Counted from the stretch's first letter, positions 1-8,717 are shown. The stretch: DNA of 64,000 bases from Mixta intestinalis (GCF_009914055.1 NZ_CP028271.1:2666001-2730000); one strand, 5' to 3'. A program made the numbers and translations. Notes: generated by a model from the letters alone, not told the origin.

Positions 1-691
1 GTCCGCGCACGTTACCGGATGCGGTTAGCGGCGCGGAGAGATCGAGCACGTAACGCTGCTTATCCCAGCTGCCGTAGGTGGCGGAGACGTTGCCGGTAAA
101 TTCGCGGCTGTCGGCGTGCTTGCGCACCATATTAACCGCTGCCGAGGGGTTGCCTGTTCCGCTCATCAATCCGGTAGCACCGCGTACTACCTCAATGCGA
201 TCGTAAATCGCGGTATCGGCGGCGGAGTCACCCAGATTCCAGCGTTCTTCGAATACGGTAGGAATATCATCCACCATATAGTTATCGATCAGGAAACCGC
301 GTGAGTAAAAGGTGCTGCGATCGTAATCCGCCACGCTTTCGCTGACGCCAGTGGTATTTTTCAGCACATCGCCCAGCGTTTGCAGCTGCTGATCCTGCAT
401 ACGCTGCTTGCTGATGATGCTGACGGATTGTGGAATATCACGCACGGTCATGGTCATTTTGGTGCCCGCCTGGGTGACCGGCACGCTGTAGTCGCTTTGC
501 TGGGTCTCATTGGTGCTGTCATCTGAAGCCTCAACGACCAGCATCTCCTCTTTCTGTGCTGCCGCAGCGCCGGGAAGATAAAGTGCGGCGGCCACCAGCG
601 TAGCCAGAGGCGTCAGGATCAGCGCCGCATTTTTTACTGATACAGACGCACGGACGCGTCTTTCCCTGTTGTTTGTTAAAAGTGCGAGCAT
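1..691 (-). CDS. fhuE: FhuE-type TonB-dependent siderophore receptor, N-terminal part (runs off window)
   Basis: Outer-membrane receptor for ferric coprogen, ferrioxamine B or rhodotorulate, energised by TonB. About 230 residues are visible: a basic start and hydrophobic stretch ending near AAAAQ (signal peptide), then a plug domain with the run AGTKMTMTVRDIPQSVSII, YSRGF, and VVRGATGLMSGTGNPSAAVN, which match E. coli FhuE closely. The ATG at 691 has a GAAGGT ribosome site 6 bases upstream. The barrel lies beyond base 1. The preceding leader of roughly 170 bases carries a candidate Fur-overlapped promoter. The gene is monocistronic as far as can be seen. FoxA or FpvA relatives are the alternatives, but the plug motifs favour FhuE. 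Confidence 0.88.
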   Translation of the reverse strand, partial: MLALLTNNRERRVRASVSVKNAALILTPLATLVAAALYLPGAAAAQKEEMLVVEASDDSTNETQQSDYSVPVTQAGTKMTMTVRDIPQSVSIISKQRMQDQQLQTLGDVLKNTTGVSESVADYDRSTFYSRGFLIDNYMVDDIPTVFEERWNLGDSAADTAIYDRIEVVRGATGLMSGTGNPSAAVNMVRKHADSREFTGNVSATYGSWDKQRYVLDLSAPLTASGNVRG

Positions 692-1160
692 GTTTTACCT
701 TCGCGAAATTTTTTTATTTTTTGCTATCCCTACCCTCGCCGCCGTCAGGCTGGCAAGCGATACGAATGCGGTATTCCCTGCGTCAACAGCCACTGCCGAC
801 GTGTAAACCCTTCCCTGATCGCAACCCGGCTACGAGGATGAGCTCCGCCCCAAGATTGCGAATGAGAACTTTAATCATTTATATTCACACTGTAAATGGC
901 TATTACTGACGGTAAGAAAAACTAACGTGGCAAGGGAGTTATGCGGGCTGGCACGTAAAACAGGAGGTTAGTTTGTAAAAAAATGATTAATTAAAAACGA
1001 ATAGCAAGCAGATAGCAGCACATCATTTAAATAGCGGTCTCTGTATGCACAGCAGGCGAAAAAAGCCTGCTCTACGGATTTTACGTCACCGAAATATCAG
1101 GCCTGGGTTATAACAGGCGGTGCCGGAAACCCTTCCCTGCCCCGGCACGAGTCAGCCTTA
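692..1160. other. intergenic region between fhuE and yehS
   Basis: No convincing gene. It holds the fhuE leader and candidate promoter, then two hairpins. One is AGCAGGC/GCCTGCT at 1051-1071 with a 7-base loop. The other is GTGCCGG/CCGGCAC around 1120-1148, just beyond the yehS stop. Neither is followed by a proper T-run, so terminator function is uncertain. Confidence 0.5.
861..896 (-). promoter_or_regulatory. candidate fhuE promoter with overlapping Fur-like site
   Basis: On the minus strand TTTACA (891-896) and TAAAGT (868-873) are separated by 17 bases. The AT-rich stretch 861-879 (AATGAGAAC TTTAATCATT) resembles the GATAATGATAATCATTATC Fur consensus and covers the -10. Iron repression of fhuE is known in E. 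coli; the exact site here is inferred from partial matches. Confidence 0.4.
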
Positions 1161-1625
1161 TTAAGCCGGGCGCAGGCGGCTGGTTAAGCCGCGCAGGAAA
1201 TAGCGCAGGAACTGATCGCCACATTCGCGATAGTTTTTATGATCCGGCGCACGCATCATGGCGGTAATTTCCGACATTGAAATACGGAACTGCTGGGCAG
1301 TCAGGATAGTCAGAATATCATCCGTTTTTAGTGCGAAAGCAACGCGCAGCTTCTTAAGAATGATATTGTTATTAAGCCGACGCTCTACTTTTAGCGGCGG
1401 CATACTCTCATCCTTACCGCGCCGATGGTAAATCAGGCCGTTAAGAAAGCAGCTCATCACCACGTCCGGGCAGGCGGCAAAGCCTTCCTCTTCCTCTTTC
1501 AGCACGTAGCCCGCGACCTGCTCCGCCGTTACCGCCGTATCGGCGAGCGCCATAATAGCGACTATGTCGTTGTTGTTTAGCTTCAGCATATAGCGCAGGC
1601 TGCGCAGCACATCGTTGTTTAGCAT
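1161..1625 (-). CDS. yehS: YehS, DUF1456 family protein
   Basis: A 154-residue cytoplasmic protein of unknown function. It contains two copies of the DUF1456 module, one starting MLNNDVLRSLRYMLKLNND and one around residues 83-100 (RLNNNIILKKLRVAFALKTD); each is followed by a helix pair. Length agrees with E. coli YehS (about 156). It lies just downstream of btsR on the same strand (71-base gap), as in E. coli where yehS neighbours yehT/yehU, so co-transcription is possible. No catalytic motif is visible, and the internal duplication is the only structural clue. Confidence 0.88.
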   Translation of the reverse strand: MLNNDVLRSLRYMLKLNNNDIVAIMALADTAVTAEQVAGYVLKEEEEGFAACPDVVMSCFLNGLIYHRRGKDESMPPLKVERRLNNNIILKKLRVAFALKTDDILTILTAQQFRISMSEITAMMRAPDHKNYRECGDQFLRYFLRGLTSRLRPA

Positions 1626-1695
1626 CGCTCTCTCTTTATTCTTCCGGCGTACAAAGCGGGCAGTATAGCGATCTCTGCGCGCTTGACGAGTAAAA

Positions 1696-2424
1696 CTACG
1701 CGCTTTTCAGCCCCAGCGCCTCTTTCAGACTCTTCAGATAGCGGCGGCTGACCGGCACTTTCTGTCCGGCACGCAATAGCAGCTCGGCCTGGCCGTTTTC
1801 CATAAAACGAATCTCTTTCAGCTGTGTCATATTCACCAGATATTGTCGATGGCAGCGTATCAGCGGAGTACGGTACTCCAGCGTGCGTAGCGTCAGCTCG
1901 GTAAAGCCTTCCGTACCGTCCACGCCGGTGACGAAAACCCCGCTTACGCGGCTGCTGACGTAGGCCACCTCTGACATTTGTAACAGCCAGATACGGCTGT
2001 GACCGCTACAGGGAATAAATTTCAGCGCCTGCTGATTTTCCGGCAGCAGCGCCAGGTTCTGCTCGCCGCGATCGTGACGCAGCCGCGTCAGCGTTTTCTG
2101 TAACCGTCCGGCCTCAACCGGTTTGAGCAGGTAGTCAAAGGCATGTGCCTCAAACGCCTGCACAGCGTACTCATCAAAGGCGGTCAGAAAAACAATGTGC
2201 GGACGCCGATCCATATCCAGCATACCCGCCATCTCCAGACCGGAAATACGTGGCATCTGAATATCGAGAAACAGCACGTCGGGGCGCAGCCTGTGCACCG
2301 CGCCAATCGCTTCCACGGCATTAGCGCTCTCACCCACGATGTCGATGCCCTCTTCCTTTTCCAGCAGTACGCGCAGATTCTCTCGCGCCAGCGGCTCATC
2401 ATCGACAATTAATACCTTTAACAC
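1696..2424 (-). CDS. btsR: BtsR (YehT), LytTR-type response regulator
   Basis: Response regulator of the BtsS-BtsR two-component system, which in E. coli responds to extracellular pyruvate and activates the pyruvate transporter gene btsT. Residues 1-120 are a receiver domain with the acidic pair in VDDEP, the phospho-acceptor Asp in VLFLDIQMPR and the conserved Lys in YLLKPV. Residues 140-242 are a LytTR DNA-binding domain (TLRTLE, RCHRQYLVN, VSRRYLKSLK). The start is GTG at 2424, preceded by a strong GGAGGAGAA site and overlapping the btsS stop by seven bases, so translation is probably coupled. 242 residues against 239 in E. coli. Confidence 0.93.
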   Translation of the reverse strand: MLKVLIVDDEPLARENLRVLLEKEEGIDIVGESANAVEAIGAVHRLRPDVLFLDIQMPRISGLEMAGMLDMDRRPHIVFLTAFDEYAVQAFEAHAFDYLLKPVEAGRLQKTLTRLRHDRGEQNLALLPENQQALKFIPCSGHSRIWLLQMSEVAYVSSRVSGVFVTGVDGTEGFTELTLRTLEYRTPLIRCHRQYLVNMTQLKEIRFMENGQAELLLRAGQKVPVSRRYLKSLKEALGLKSA

Positions 2425-4106
2425 GTCTTCTCCTCCAGCGGCAGGCGCAGGGTCACACAGGTAAACTGCTCCGGGATGCAGCTTACGCTGATGCCGCAGT
2501 CGTCGCCGAAACGGGCGCGCAGGCGTTTATCCACCAGGCTCATTCCCAGCCCGCCTGCACCCTCAGGTTGCCGGTAAAGCCCGGCGTTATCTTCAATTTT
2601 CACCAGCAGCCGATCCTGCTGCTGTGTCGCGCTAAGCCTGATTTCACCCACGCCCAGCAGCTGCGAAGTGCCATGTTTAATGGCGTTTTCTACAATGGGC
2701 TGTAGCGTAAAAGCGGGCAGCTGCACCTGCGCCAGCGTCTCCGGCACGCTCAGCGATACCTGTAGCCGCGACTGAAAGCGCGCCTGCTCAATTTGCAGAT
2801 AGGCGTTTACATGCTCAATTTCGTCCGCCAGCGTGACCACCTCGCTGGGGCGCTTGAGATTTTTGCGAAAGAAGGTGGAGAGGTATTGCACCAGCTGCCC
2901 CGCCTGTTCGCTGTCGCGCCGGATGACCGCCATTAGCGTATTCAGCGCATTAAACAGGAAGTGCGGATTTACCTGCGCATGCAGCAGCTTGATCTCCGAC
3001 TGCGCCAGCAGCGCCTGCTGGCGTTCATACTGCCCCGCCAGAATCTGCGCCGAAAGCAGCTGTGCGATGCCTTCACCCAGCGTGCGGTTAATGGAACTGA
3101 ACAGGCGGTTCTTCGCCTCGTAAAGCTTAATGGTACCAATAACGCGCTGATCTTCACCACGCAGCGGAATAACCAGCGTCGAACCCAGCTTACATTGTGG
3201 ATGCAGCGAGCAGCGGTAAGGCACCTCATTACCATCGGCGTACACCACCTTACCCTGTTCAATGGCGCGTCGCGTCCAGACCGAGGAGATAGGCCGCCCA
3301 GGCAGATGATGATCGCCGCCGATACCGGTGAAAGCGAGCAGCTTATCGCGATCAGTAATAGCCACCGCGCCGATATCCAGCTCACGATACAGCACCTGCG
3401 CCACCTTCATGCTGTTCTCTTCGTTAAATCCCTGGCGCAGAATACCTTCGGTTGACGCTGCCACCTTCAGCGCGGTAGCAGAAAAAGCGGAGCTGTATTT
3501 TTCCAGCATTGCGCGTTTGTCGAGCAGGATACGCATAAAGAGCGCGGCACCGACGGTATTGGTCACCACCATCGGCGCGGCGATGCTGCAAACCAGCTTT
3601 AGCGCATCGTCAAAGGGGCGCGCCAGCAGCAGAATAATTGCCATCTGGATGACCTCCGCCACCAGCGTTACCGCTCCGGCGGTCAGCGGGCTGAAAACCT
3701 GGCGACTGTGGCCCCGCTTGACTAATACGCGATGCGCCAGGCCACCGAGTAGCCCTTCCATAATGGTGGAAACCATACAGCTTACGTCGGTCATGCCGCC
3801 CAGCGAATAGCGATGAAGGCCGCCGGTCAGTCCCACCAGCCCGCCAACCAGCGGGCCGCCGAGCAGCCCGCCCATTACTGCGCCCACCGCGCGCGTATTA
3901 GCGATCGAGTCAGAAATATGCAGCCCAAACCAGGTACCCAGCAGACAAAATACCGAGAAAACCACGTAGCAGAGAAATTTATGCGGCAGCCGCACCGTGA
4001 CCTGCATCAGCGGAATAAACAGCCGCGTTTTGCTCATCAGCCAGGCAATAACCAGAAAGACACACATCTGCTGGAGTAACAGCAGCACCAGATTAAATTC
4101 ATACAT
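2418..4106 (-). CDS. btsS: BtsS (YehU), LytS-family sensor histidine kinase
   Basis: Membrane sensor kinase paired with BtsR; the E. coli protein is a high-affinity pyruvate receptor. The first ~200 residues form several membrane segments of the 5TMR-LYT type (MYEFNLVLLLLQQMCVF, GAVMGGLLGG). A GAF-like region follows around 220-350, then the LytS-type kinase core with NPHFLFNALNT, the N box IVENAIKHG and the G box GGLGMSLVDKR. I place the start at the ATG at 4106 because MYEFNLV matches the E. coli N-terminus. An in-frame ATG at 4142 would add 12 residues. The target gene btsT is not in this window. Confidence 0.93.
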   Translation of the reverse strand: MYEFNLVLLLLQQMCVFLVIAWLMSKTRLFIPLMQVTVRLPHKFLCYVVFSVFCLLGTWFGLHISDSIANTRAVGAVMGGLLGGPLVGGLVGLTGGLHRYSLGGMTDVSCMVSTIMEGLLGGLAHRVLVKRGHSRQVFSPLTAGAVTLVAEVIQMAIILLLARPFDDALKLVCSIAAPMVVTNTVGAALFMRILLDKRAMLEKYSSAFSATALKVAASTEGILRQGFNEENSMKVAQVLYRELDIGAVAITDRDKLLAFTGIGGDHHLPGRPISSVWTRRAIEQGKVVYADGNEVPYRCSLHPQCKLGSTLVIPLRGEDQRVIGTIKLYEAKNRLFSSINRTLGEGIAQLLSAQILAGQYERQQALLAQSEIKLLHAQVNPHFLFNALNTLMAVIRRDSEQAGQLVQYLSTFFRKNLKRPSEVVTLADEIEHVNAYLQIEQARFQSRLQVSLSVPETLAQVQLPAFTLQPIVENAIKHGTSQLLGVGEIRLSATQQQDRLLVKIEDNAGLYRQPEGAGGLGMSLVDKRLRARFGDDCGISVSCIPEQFTCVTLRLPLEEKTC

Positions 4107-4270
4107 GCCGACAACCGCGCGTGATTGACCAGCGCGTAACATAGCCTGCTACAAGGATTTTTTCTTTGAAGGGTGGCAAATTATGCTAATCGCACAGGTT
4201 CAGATGCGCAGAAACAGAGGAGGGATTTATGCCGCCCCGCGTTGACGGGGCAGCGTTGACAACCGACGGC

Positions 4271-4702
4271 TTAGTTTTCCAGGCGGTAGTTAAGCGTGAT
4301 TTCCGCGTTCAGCACCTGTGACACCGGGCAACCCGCTTTAGCTTTATTGATGATTTCATCAAAAGCCGTGCTGTCGATGCCCGGCAGCTTAATGGTGCTG
4401 TCGAGAGCGATTTTAGTGATGGCAAAGCCTTCGCCCTGCTTATCCAGCGACACATCCGCCGTGGTATCGATGCTCTGCGGCGTATGACCCGCCTGCCCCA
4501 GCATCATTGATAGCGCCATAGAGAAGCAGGCGGCGTGCGCAGCACCGATCAGCTCTTCGGGGTTGGTACCGGGTTTATCTTCGAAACGGGTATTAAAACC
4601 ATACGGCTGCTGCTGGAGCGCGCCGCTTTCGGTAGAGATGGTGCCTTTACCGCGTTTCAGATCGCCTTCCCAATGCGCCTGCCCTTTTTTATGAATGGTC
4701 AT
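4271..4702 (-). CDS. osmC: OsmC, osmotically inducible peroxiredoxin
   Basis: Cytoplasmic thiol-dependent peroxidase that reduces organic hydroperoxides and is induced by osmotic stress and stationary phase. 143 residues, the same as E. coli. The two redox cysteines are visible in AAHAACFSMAL and KAGCPVSQVL. The start at 4702 (MTIHKKGQAHWEGD) follows a near-perfect GGGAGGAAAG site; an upstream in-frame start would add 19 non-conserved residues. It is a single gene with its own sigma-S-like promoter. Confidence 0.96.
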   Translation of the reverse strand: MTIHKKGQAHWEGDLKRGKGTISTESGALQQQPYGFNTRFEDKPGTNPEELIGAAHAACFSMALSMMLGQAGHTPQSIDTTADVSLDKQGEGFAITKIALDSTIKLPGIDSTAFDEIINKAKAGCPVSQVLNAEITLNYRLEN

Positions 4703-4733
4703 CTTTCCTCCCGTTTTTCTGAAATGTACTATC

Positions 4734-4740
4734 AGTATAG
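4734..4740 (-). promoter_or_regulatory. osmC -10 element, sigma-S type
   Basis: The minus strand reads CTATACT, the extended -10 form favoured by RpoS, about 32 bases upstream of the osmC start. No clear -35 accompanies it, which is usual for sigma-S promoters. E. coli osmC is RpoS-dependent; the assignment here is by position and motif. Confidence 0.5.
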
Positions 4741-4864
4741 TTAGCCTGCTGAGTGTCACCCGCCGGCAACCGCTTCCTCTTGCAGATAAAAGCGGTTAAC
4801 CCGCGCCACGGCTTCGCTGCCGGGCCGGAAAAAAATGTAACTAACAGCAACCCCTGGAGAAACC

Positions 4865-5044
4865 ATGTTTCAGAAAGATGATTTGGTGCAGGCGAAAACC
4901 GGCGGCCCGAAAATGCAGGTACTGCGCGTGGAAGGCGATATGCTGTGGTGCGCCCGTATTGACGACGCGGACAAAAAAGAGATCGAAATCCCGGCCAGTT
5001 CCGTTAATCCTTATCGCGAAGAGGGCGATTTCGGCGTCTGCTAG
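4865..5044 (+). CDS. YodC-like small protein (DUF2158)
   Basis: A 59-residue protein starting MFQKDDLVQAKTGGPKM and ending GDFGVC. The opening motif (FxxxDxVxxKxGGPKMxV) followed by a W/C-containing strand is the signature of the DUF2158/YodC family, small beta-rich proteins of unknown function. The ribosome site CTGGAGAAACC precedes the ATG at a good distance. It sits divergently from osmC and 90 bases before speG on the same strand. The function is unknown; the coding call rests on family motif and ribosome site. Confidence 0.8.
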   Translation: MFQKDDLVQAKTGGPKMQVLRVEGDMLWCARIDDADKKEIEIPASSVNPYREEGDFGVC

Positions 5045-5134
5045 GCCGGAGCGCGAAGGGATTCATTGAGAGCGCCACGGAGGGTGCGAATTAATCAGTA
5101 CAGAAGGTTAAGTTTTTATCACAAGGATGCTTTT

Positions 5135-5683
5135 ATGAACGTGAAGCTACGTCCGCTTGAACGCGAAGATTTGCACTTCGTTCACCAGCTGGATAACAAC
5201 GCCAGCGTAATGCGCTACTGGTTTGAAGAACCCTACGAGGCATTTGTCGAACTCTCCGATCTCTATAACAAACATATCCACGACCAGAGCGAGCGCCGTT
5301 TCGTGGTAGAAAACGAAGGCGAAAAAGTGGGTCTGGTGGAGCTGGTAGAGATTAATCATGTACACCGCCGCGCCGAATTCCAGATCATCATCGATCCCAC
5401 CCATCAGGGCAAAGGGCTGGCGAGCCAGGCGGCGAAGCTGGCAATGGATTATGGTTTTTCCGTACTGAATCTCTACAAACTCTATCTGATTGTCGATCAG
5501 GAGAATGAAAAGGCGATTCATATCTACAGCAAGCTGGGCTTTGAAATTGAGGGCGTGCTGCGCCACGAATTTTTTATTAACGGCGAATACCGCAACACTA
5601 TTCGCATGTGCATTTTCCAGCACCAGTATCTGCAAAAGCATAAAACGCAAACCGGGGCGATGGTGAAGCCCACCGCCCAGTAA
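5135..5683 (+). CDS. speG: SpeG, spermidine N1-acetyltransferase
   Basis: GNAT enzyme that acetylates spermidine and spermine with acetyl-CoA and so prevents polyamine toxicity. The 182-residue product follows E. coli SpeG almost throughout (VKLRPLEREDL, NNASVMRYWFEEPYEAF, HIHDQSERRFVVE). The acetyl-CoA loop QGKGLASQAAK lies near residue 90. The start at 5135 has AAGGATG upstream and matches the family; the longer in-frame start at 5066 adds an unrelated basic leader. The C-terminus MVKPTAQ also matches. Confidence 0.96.
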   Translation: MNVKLRPLEREDLHFVHQLDNNASVMRYWFEEPYEAFVELSDLYNKHIHDQSERRFVVENEGEKVGLVELVEINHVHRRAEFQIIIDPTHQGKGLASQAAKLAMDYGFSVLNLYKLYLIVDQENEKAIHIYSKLGFEIEGVLRHEFFINGEYRNTIRMCIFQHQYLQKHKTQTGAMVKPTAQ

Positions 5684-5706
5684 CCCGATAGCGCGTCGGC
5701 GTAAAC

Positions 5707-6129
5707 TTAACCGCCGCGCGCACCAACCGGGTTGATGACCGGTCGCACCTGCGCTGGCGCAATGTTATACATGCCGCCATAAAAGGGATCGACCAGCAGC
5801 CAGCCGGGGAAGCCGCCCAGCGGAATGTTGCCGAGGATATACCAGAGGTTCGCTTTCTCTTTTAGCGGCAGCGTCAGCGGCACATAGCCGGGCCGCTCCA
5901 GCATCACCAGATAGCTCTTTTTGCCGAAGTAGCTGCCGTTAGATTTTGCCAGTTCGACAGTTTTCGGCGTCACGCCTTCCGCCACGGGGCGTCCGGTTTC
6001 ATCCTGCACCACAAAGGCCGCGCCCTGTGGAATTGAATCAATACGTACGCTTTGCGTTTCCGAGCCGACAATGGTGGCGCAGCCGCCGAGCAGCGAGGCG
6101 GCTGCCAGCGCCAGTAACAGGCGTTTCAT
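5707..6129 (-). CDS. predicted lipoprotein with PEGA-like domain
   Basis: A 140-residue exported lipoprotein. MKRLLLALAAASLLGGCAT has a lipobox (LGGC) with the modified Cys at about 17. The start of the mature part, TIVGSETQSVRIDSIPQGA, resembles the beta-rich PEGA domain found in surface-associated lipoproteins. The C-terminal half has a hydrophobic Gly/Pro-rich stretch (WYILGNIPLGGFPGWLLVDP) that could dip into a membrane. AGGAACGCG precedes the ATG. I recognise no specific gene name and no function is known. It lies tail-to-tail with speG. Confidence 0.75.
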   Translation of the reverse strand: MKRLLLALAAASLLGGCATIVGSETQSVRIDSIPQGAAFVVQDETGRPVAEGVTPKTVELAKSNGSYFGKKSYLVMLERPGYVPLTLPLKEKANLWYILGNIPLGGFPGWLLVDPFYGGMYNIAPAQVRPVINPVGARGG

Positions 6130-6210
6130 ACGCGTTCCTGATTTTTACGGTTAGGTAGTTAGTCTAATCGGCAGCGGCGCATATTTCCTTAGGCCCGGCA
6201 GTCCGCCATT

Positions 6211-7152
6211 TTACCGCCGGGCATGTTGACAGCGGCGGGACAGCGCGGCGATATCCTGCGGTGTGGTGCGACAGCAGCCGCCGATGATTTGCGCCCCCGC
6301 AGCCTGCCACTCTGTCAGCTTATCCTGGAGCGAACAGCCTGCGGGCGCACTGTGCCAGGTTTTGCTCACCGCGTCATACTGCTCACCGGAGTTGGGATAA
6401 ACCAGCAGCGGTTTATCGGTCAGACGACGTAACGTTGCCAGCGCCGGAGTAACTTTCTCCAGCGCAATACAGTTGATTCCCAGCGCCACCGCCTGCGGGC
6501 AGCGGTTCAGCAGCGCCGTGACCGCCGTCAGCGGCGTGCCGTCGGAAAGGTGTTCGCTGTCGCGCAGGGTAAAGGAGAACCAGGCAGGCAGCTGCGGGAA
6601 CTCCGCCAGCAGCGCCACCAGCGCTTCCAGTTCAGCGTAAGAGGGCAATGTCTCGCAGGCGAGCAGATCGACGCCTGCCGCCGCCAGCGCCTCGATACGC
6701 GGGCGATGAAAGGCCATCATTTCCGTCTGCGGCAGCGCATAGTCGCCGCGATATTCAGCGCCGTTCGCCAGATAAGCGCCATAGGGCCCTACCGAACCTG
6801 CAACCAGCAGCGGTGCACTCTGCGGATGCTGCGCCAGATAATCTTCGCGCGCCCGTAACGCCAGCGCCGCACTGCGGGCAATCAGCTCGCACGCCTGCGC
6901 CTCATTCAGCCCGCGCGCGGCAAAACCCAGCGGCGTTGCCTGATAGCTGGCGGTGATGGCGCACTGCGCCCCGGCAGCGAAATAGTCGTAATGCACCTGA
7001 TAAATCAGCTGCGGATCTTCCAGCAGCACTTTCGCTGACCAGAGCGCATCAGCCAGCTGACAGCCGCGCGCCTCCAGCTCCGTCGCCAGCGCACCATCAA
7101 GAATCAGCGTACCGTTACGCTGGAGCAGATCGGCAATGGGATCAAACAGCAT
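6211..7152 (-). CDS. mmuM: MmuM, homocysteine S-methyltransferase
   Basis: Transfers a methyl group from S-methylmethionine or S-adenosylmethionine to homocysteine, giving methionine. 313 residues with the zinc-binding cysteines of the family: GINCIA near residue 225 and GGCCRT near 292. The N-terminal LILDGALATELEARG is also typical. Its ATG at 7152 lies inside the end of mmuP (11-base overlap) with AAGGAAACG upstream, so the two are one operon: transporter first, enzyme second. Confidence 0.95.
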   Translation of the reverse strand: MLFDPIADLLQRNGTLILDGALATELEARGCQLADALWSAKVLLEDPQLIYQVHYDYFAAGAQCAITASYQATPLGFAARGLNEAQACELIARSAALALRAREDYLAQHPQSAPLLVAGSVGPYGAYLANGAEYRGDYALPQTEMMAFHRPRIEALAAAGVDLLACETLPSYAELEALVALLAEFPQLPAWFSFTLRDSEHLSDGTPLTAVTALLNRCPQAVALGINCIALEKVTPALATLRRLTDKPLLVYPNSGEQYDAVSKTWHSAPAGCSLQDKLTEWQAAGAQIIGGCCRTTPQDIAALSRRCQHARR

Positions 7153-8551
7153 GTTTCGTTTCCTTAACGCTTTCCCGCTTGTTTCGTTGTGTTAGCCAGT
7201 ATACGCCGTAGCAGATCGCGACAAATGGCAGACCGCACCAGAGGGCGACGCGCTGTTCAGGATCGAACGCCAGCCCAACGCAGGCCAGCAGGCAGAGCGC
7301 GAAACCCAATATCGGCGTCAGCGGGAACCAGGGCGCACGATATTTCAGTTCAGCGAGAGAATGCCCTTCACGCAGATAGCGACGGCGGAACACATAGTGC
7401 GCAGCGCAGATGCTGAGCCAGACCGCCACCACCGCAAAGCCGGAAATCGCTGAAAGCGCCACATAAACGGTATCCGCCGCGACGATGCTGGAGCACAGCG
7501 CCAGCAGCCCGCCCAGCATGCTGGCGCTAATGGCGAACAGCGGAATGCCGCGTCGCGTCAGGCGTGCGAAGCAGCGCGGTAGCGTGCCCTCATTGGAGAG
7601 CGACCAGAGCATACGCCCCGATGCGTACAGGCCGGAGTTCGCCGCGGACAGAATCGCCGTCAAAATAACAAAGTTAATAATATCCGCCGCCCAGGGAATG
7701 CCGATCTTTTCAAACACCAGCACGAAGGGGCTTTTGACGATGCCCGCCTGATCCATCGGGATCAGCGCCGCAAGAATCAGCACCGTGCCGATAAAAAAGA
7801 TGATTAGCCGCGCCACGGTGGTACGAATCGCCAGCGGCACCACTTTCTGTGGATTCTCCGTCTCTCCGGCAGCGATGCCGATCAGTTCGGTGCCGGAAAA
7901 AGCGAAGTTTACCGCCACCATCGTCATTAAAATCGGCAGCACGCCGTGCGGTAACCAGCCGAAGGCGGTGAGGTTATGGAAGAACGGCGCGGGGGTGCCA
8001 TCTTTTAACGGAATCACGCCAAATACCGCACAGCCGCCCAGGATGATAAAGGCGAGGATGGTGATCACTTTGATCAGCGAGAACCAGAATTCGCCCTCGG
8101 CAAAGAAGCGCGTCGAAATGACGTTCAGTAAAAAGATCGCGATACAGAATACCAGGCACCAGAGCCAGACCGGAGTTTGCGGGAACCAGTACTGCATACA
8201 GAAACCCGCCGCCGTCAGGCTGGAGCCGAGCGCCACCGTCCAGGTAAGCCAGTAAAGCCAGGCAACGGTATAGCCGGTAGCCGGACTGAGGTAGCGGCTG
8301 GCGTAGACGTGAAACGCGCCGGTTTCCGGCATCGCCACCGACAGCTCGCCCAGCGACTGCATAACCAGCCAGACGACCAGCGCGCCGATCAGGTAAGCCA
8401 GCAGCGTACCCGCCGCGCCGGTAGTGGAAATAATATAACCGGTGTTGAAAAACAGGCCGGTGCCAATCACCCCGCCCAGGGAAAGCATCACCAGGTGACG
8501 CGTTTTCATACTGCGTTTAAATTCGCCGCCTTGCGGCTGTTCTGACTGCAT
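7142..8551 (-). CDS. mmuP: MmuP, S-methylmethionine permease
   Basis: Inner-membrane amino acid permease of the APC family that imports S-methylmethionine. About twelve hydrophobic segments are visible over 469 residues, beginning with MKTRHLVMLSLGGVIGTGLF, the family's first-helix signature. I chose the ATG at 8551 (MQSEQPQGGEFKRS) because the length then matches E. coli MmuP (467) and a GGAT site precedes it. The longer frame to 8695 would run through the promoter and MetJ sites. First gene of the mmuP-mmuM operon. Confidence 0.94.
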   Translation of the reverse strand: MQSEQPQGGEFKRSMKTRHLVMLSLGGVIGTGLFFNTGYIISTTGAAGTLLAYLIGALVVWLVMQSLGELSVAMPETGAFHVYASRYLSPATGYTVAWLYWLTWTVALGSSLTAAGFCMQYWFPQTPVWLWCLVFCIAIFLLNVISTRFFAEGEFWFSLIKVITILAFIILGGCAVFGVIPLKDGTPAPFFHNLTAFGWLPHGVLPILMTMVAVNFAFSGTELIGIAAGETENPQKVVPLAIRTTVARLIIFFIGTVLILAALIPMDQAGIVKSPFVLVFEKIGIPWAADIINFVILTAILSAANSGLYASGRMLWSLSNEGTLPRCFARLTRRGIPLFAISASMLGGLLALCSSIVAADTVYVALSAISGFAVVAVWLSICAAHYVFRRRYLREGHSLAELKYRAPWFPLTPILGFALCLLACVGLAFDPEQRVALWCGLPFVAICYGVYWLTQRNKRESVKETKHAV

Positions 8552-8557
8552 GGGTCT

Positions 8558-8581
8558 ATCCGTATGGACGTCTAAACTTCT
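8558..8581 (-). promoter_or_regulatory. candidate MetJ operator (tandem met boxes) for mmuPM
   Basis: Tandem 8-mers on the plus strand are ATCCGTAT (8558-8565), GGACGTCT (8566-8573) and AAACTTCT (8574-8581), matching the AGACGTCT met box at 5, 7 and 6 of 8 positions. They sit just downstream of the predicted mmuP transcription start, where MetJ would block expression when S-adenosylmethionine is plentiful. Confidence 0.65.
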
Positions 8582-8594
8582 ATATGAGGCAAGT

Positions 8595-8623
8595 TTTATA
8601 CCTGCCCTGGCAGCAGATTGCAA
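8595..8623 (-). promoter_or_regulatory. mmuP sigma-70 promoter
   Basis: On the minus strand TTGCAA (8618-8623) and TATAAA (8595-8600) are separated by exactly 17 bases. Transcription would start near 8588, immediately before the met boxes. Confidence 0.7.
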
Positions 8624-8717
8624 TGCAAGAAGGGCCGGACAGCACTCAGTGACCGGAAGGAGACGCCATCGTGAACACGATGGCGGCGTTAACAAAAAAC
8701 GCGCAACGCAGACGAAC

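Noticed and set aside
673..909. 78-codon plus-strand ORF over the fhuE start and leader
   Set aside because: It overlaps the fhuE ribosome site and promoter on the opposite strand, has no family similarity and no ribosome site.
4107..4142. Upstream ATG for btsS at 4142
   Set aside because: The extra residues MLRAGQSRAVVG are absent from E. coli YehU, whose N-terminus matches the ATG at 4106. It cannot be fully excluded because neither start has a strong ribosome site.
4234..4251. GCCCCG/CGGGGC hairpin after osmC as a terminator
   Set aside because: No T-run on either side; function not supported.
8552..8695. 48-residue N-terminal extension of mmuP
   Set aside because: It would translate the promoter and MetJ operator; family length supports the start at 8551.
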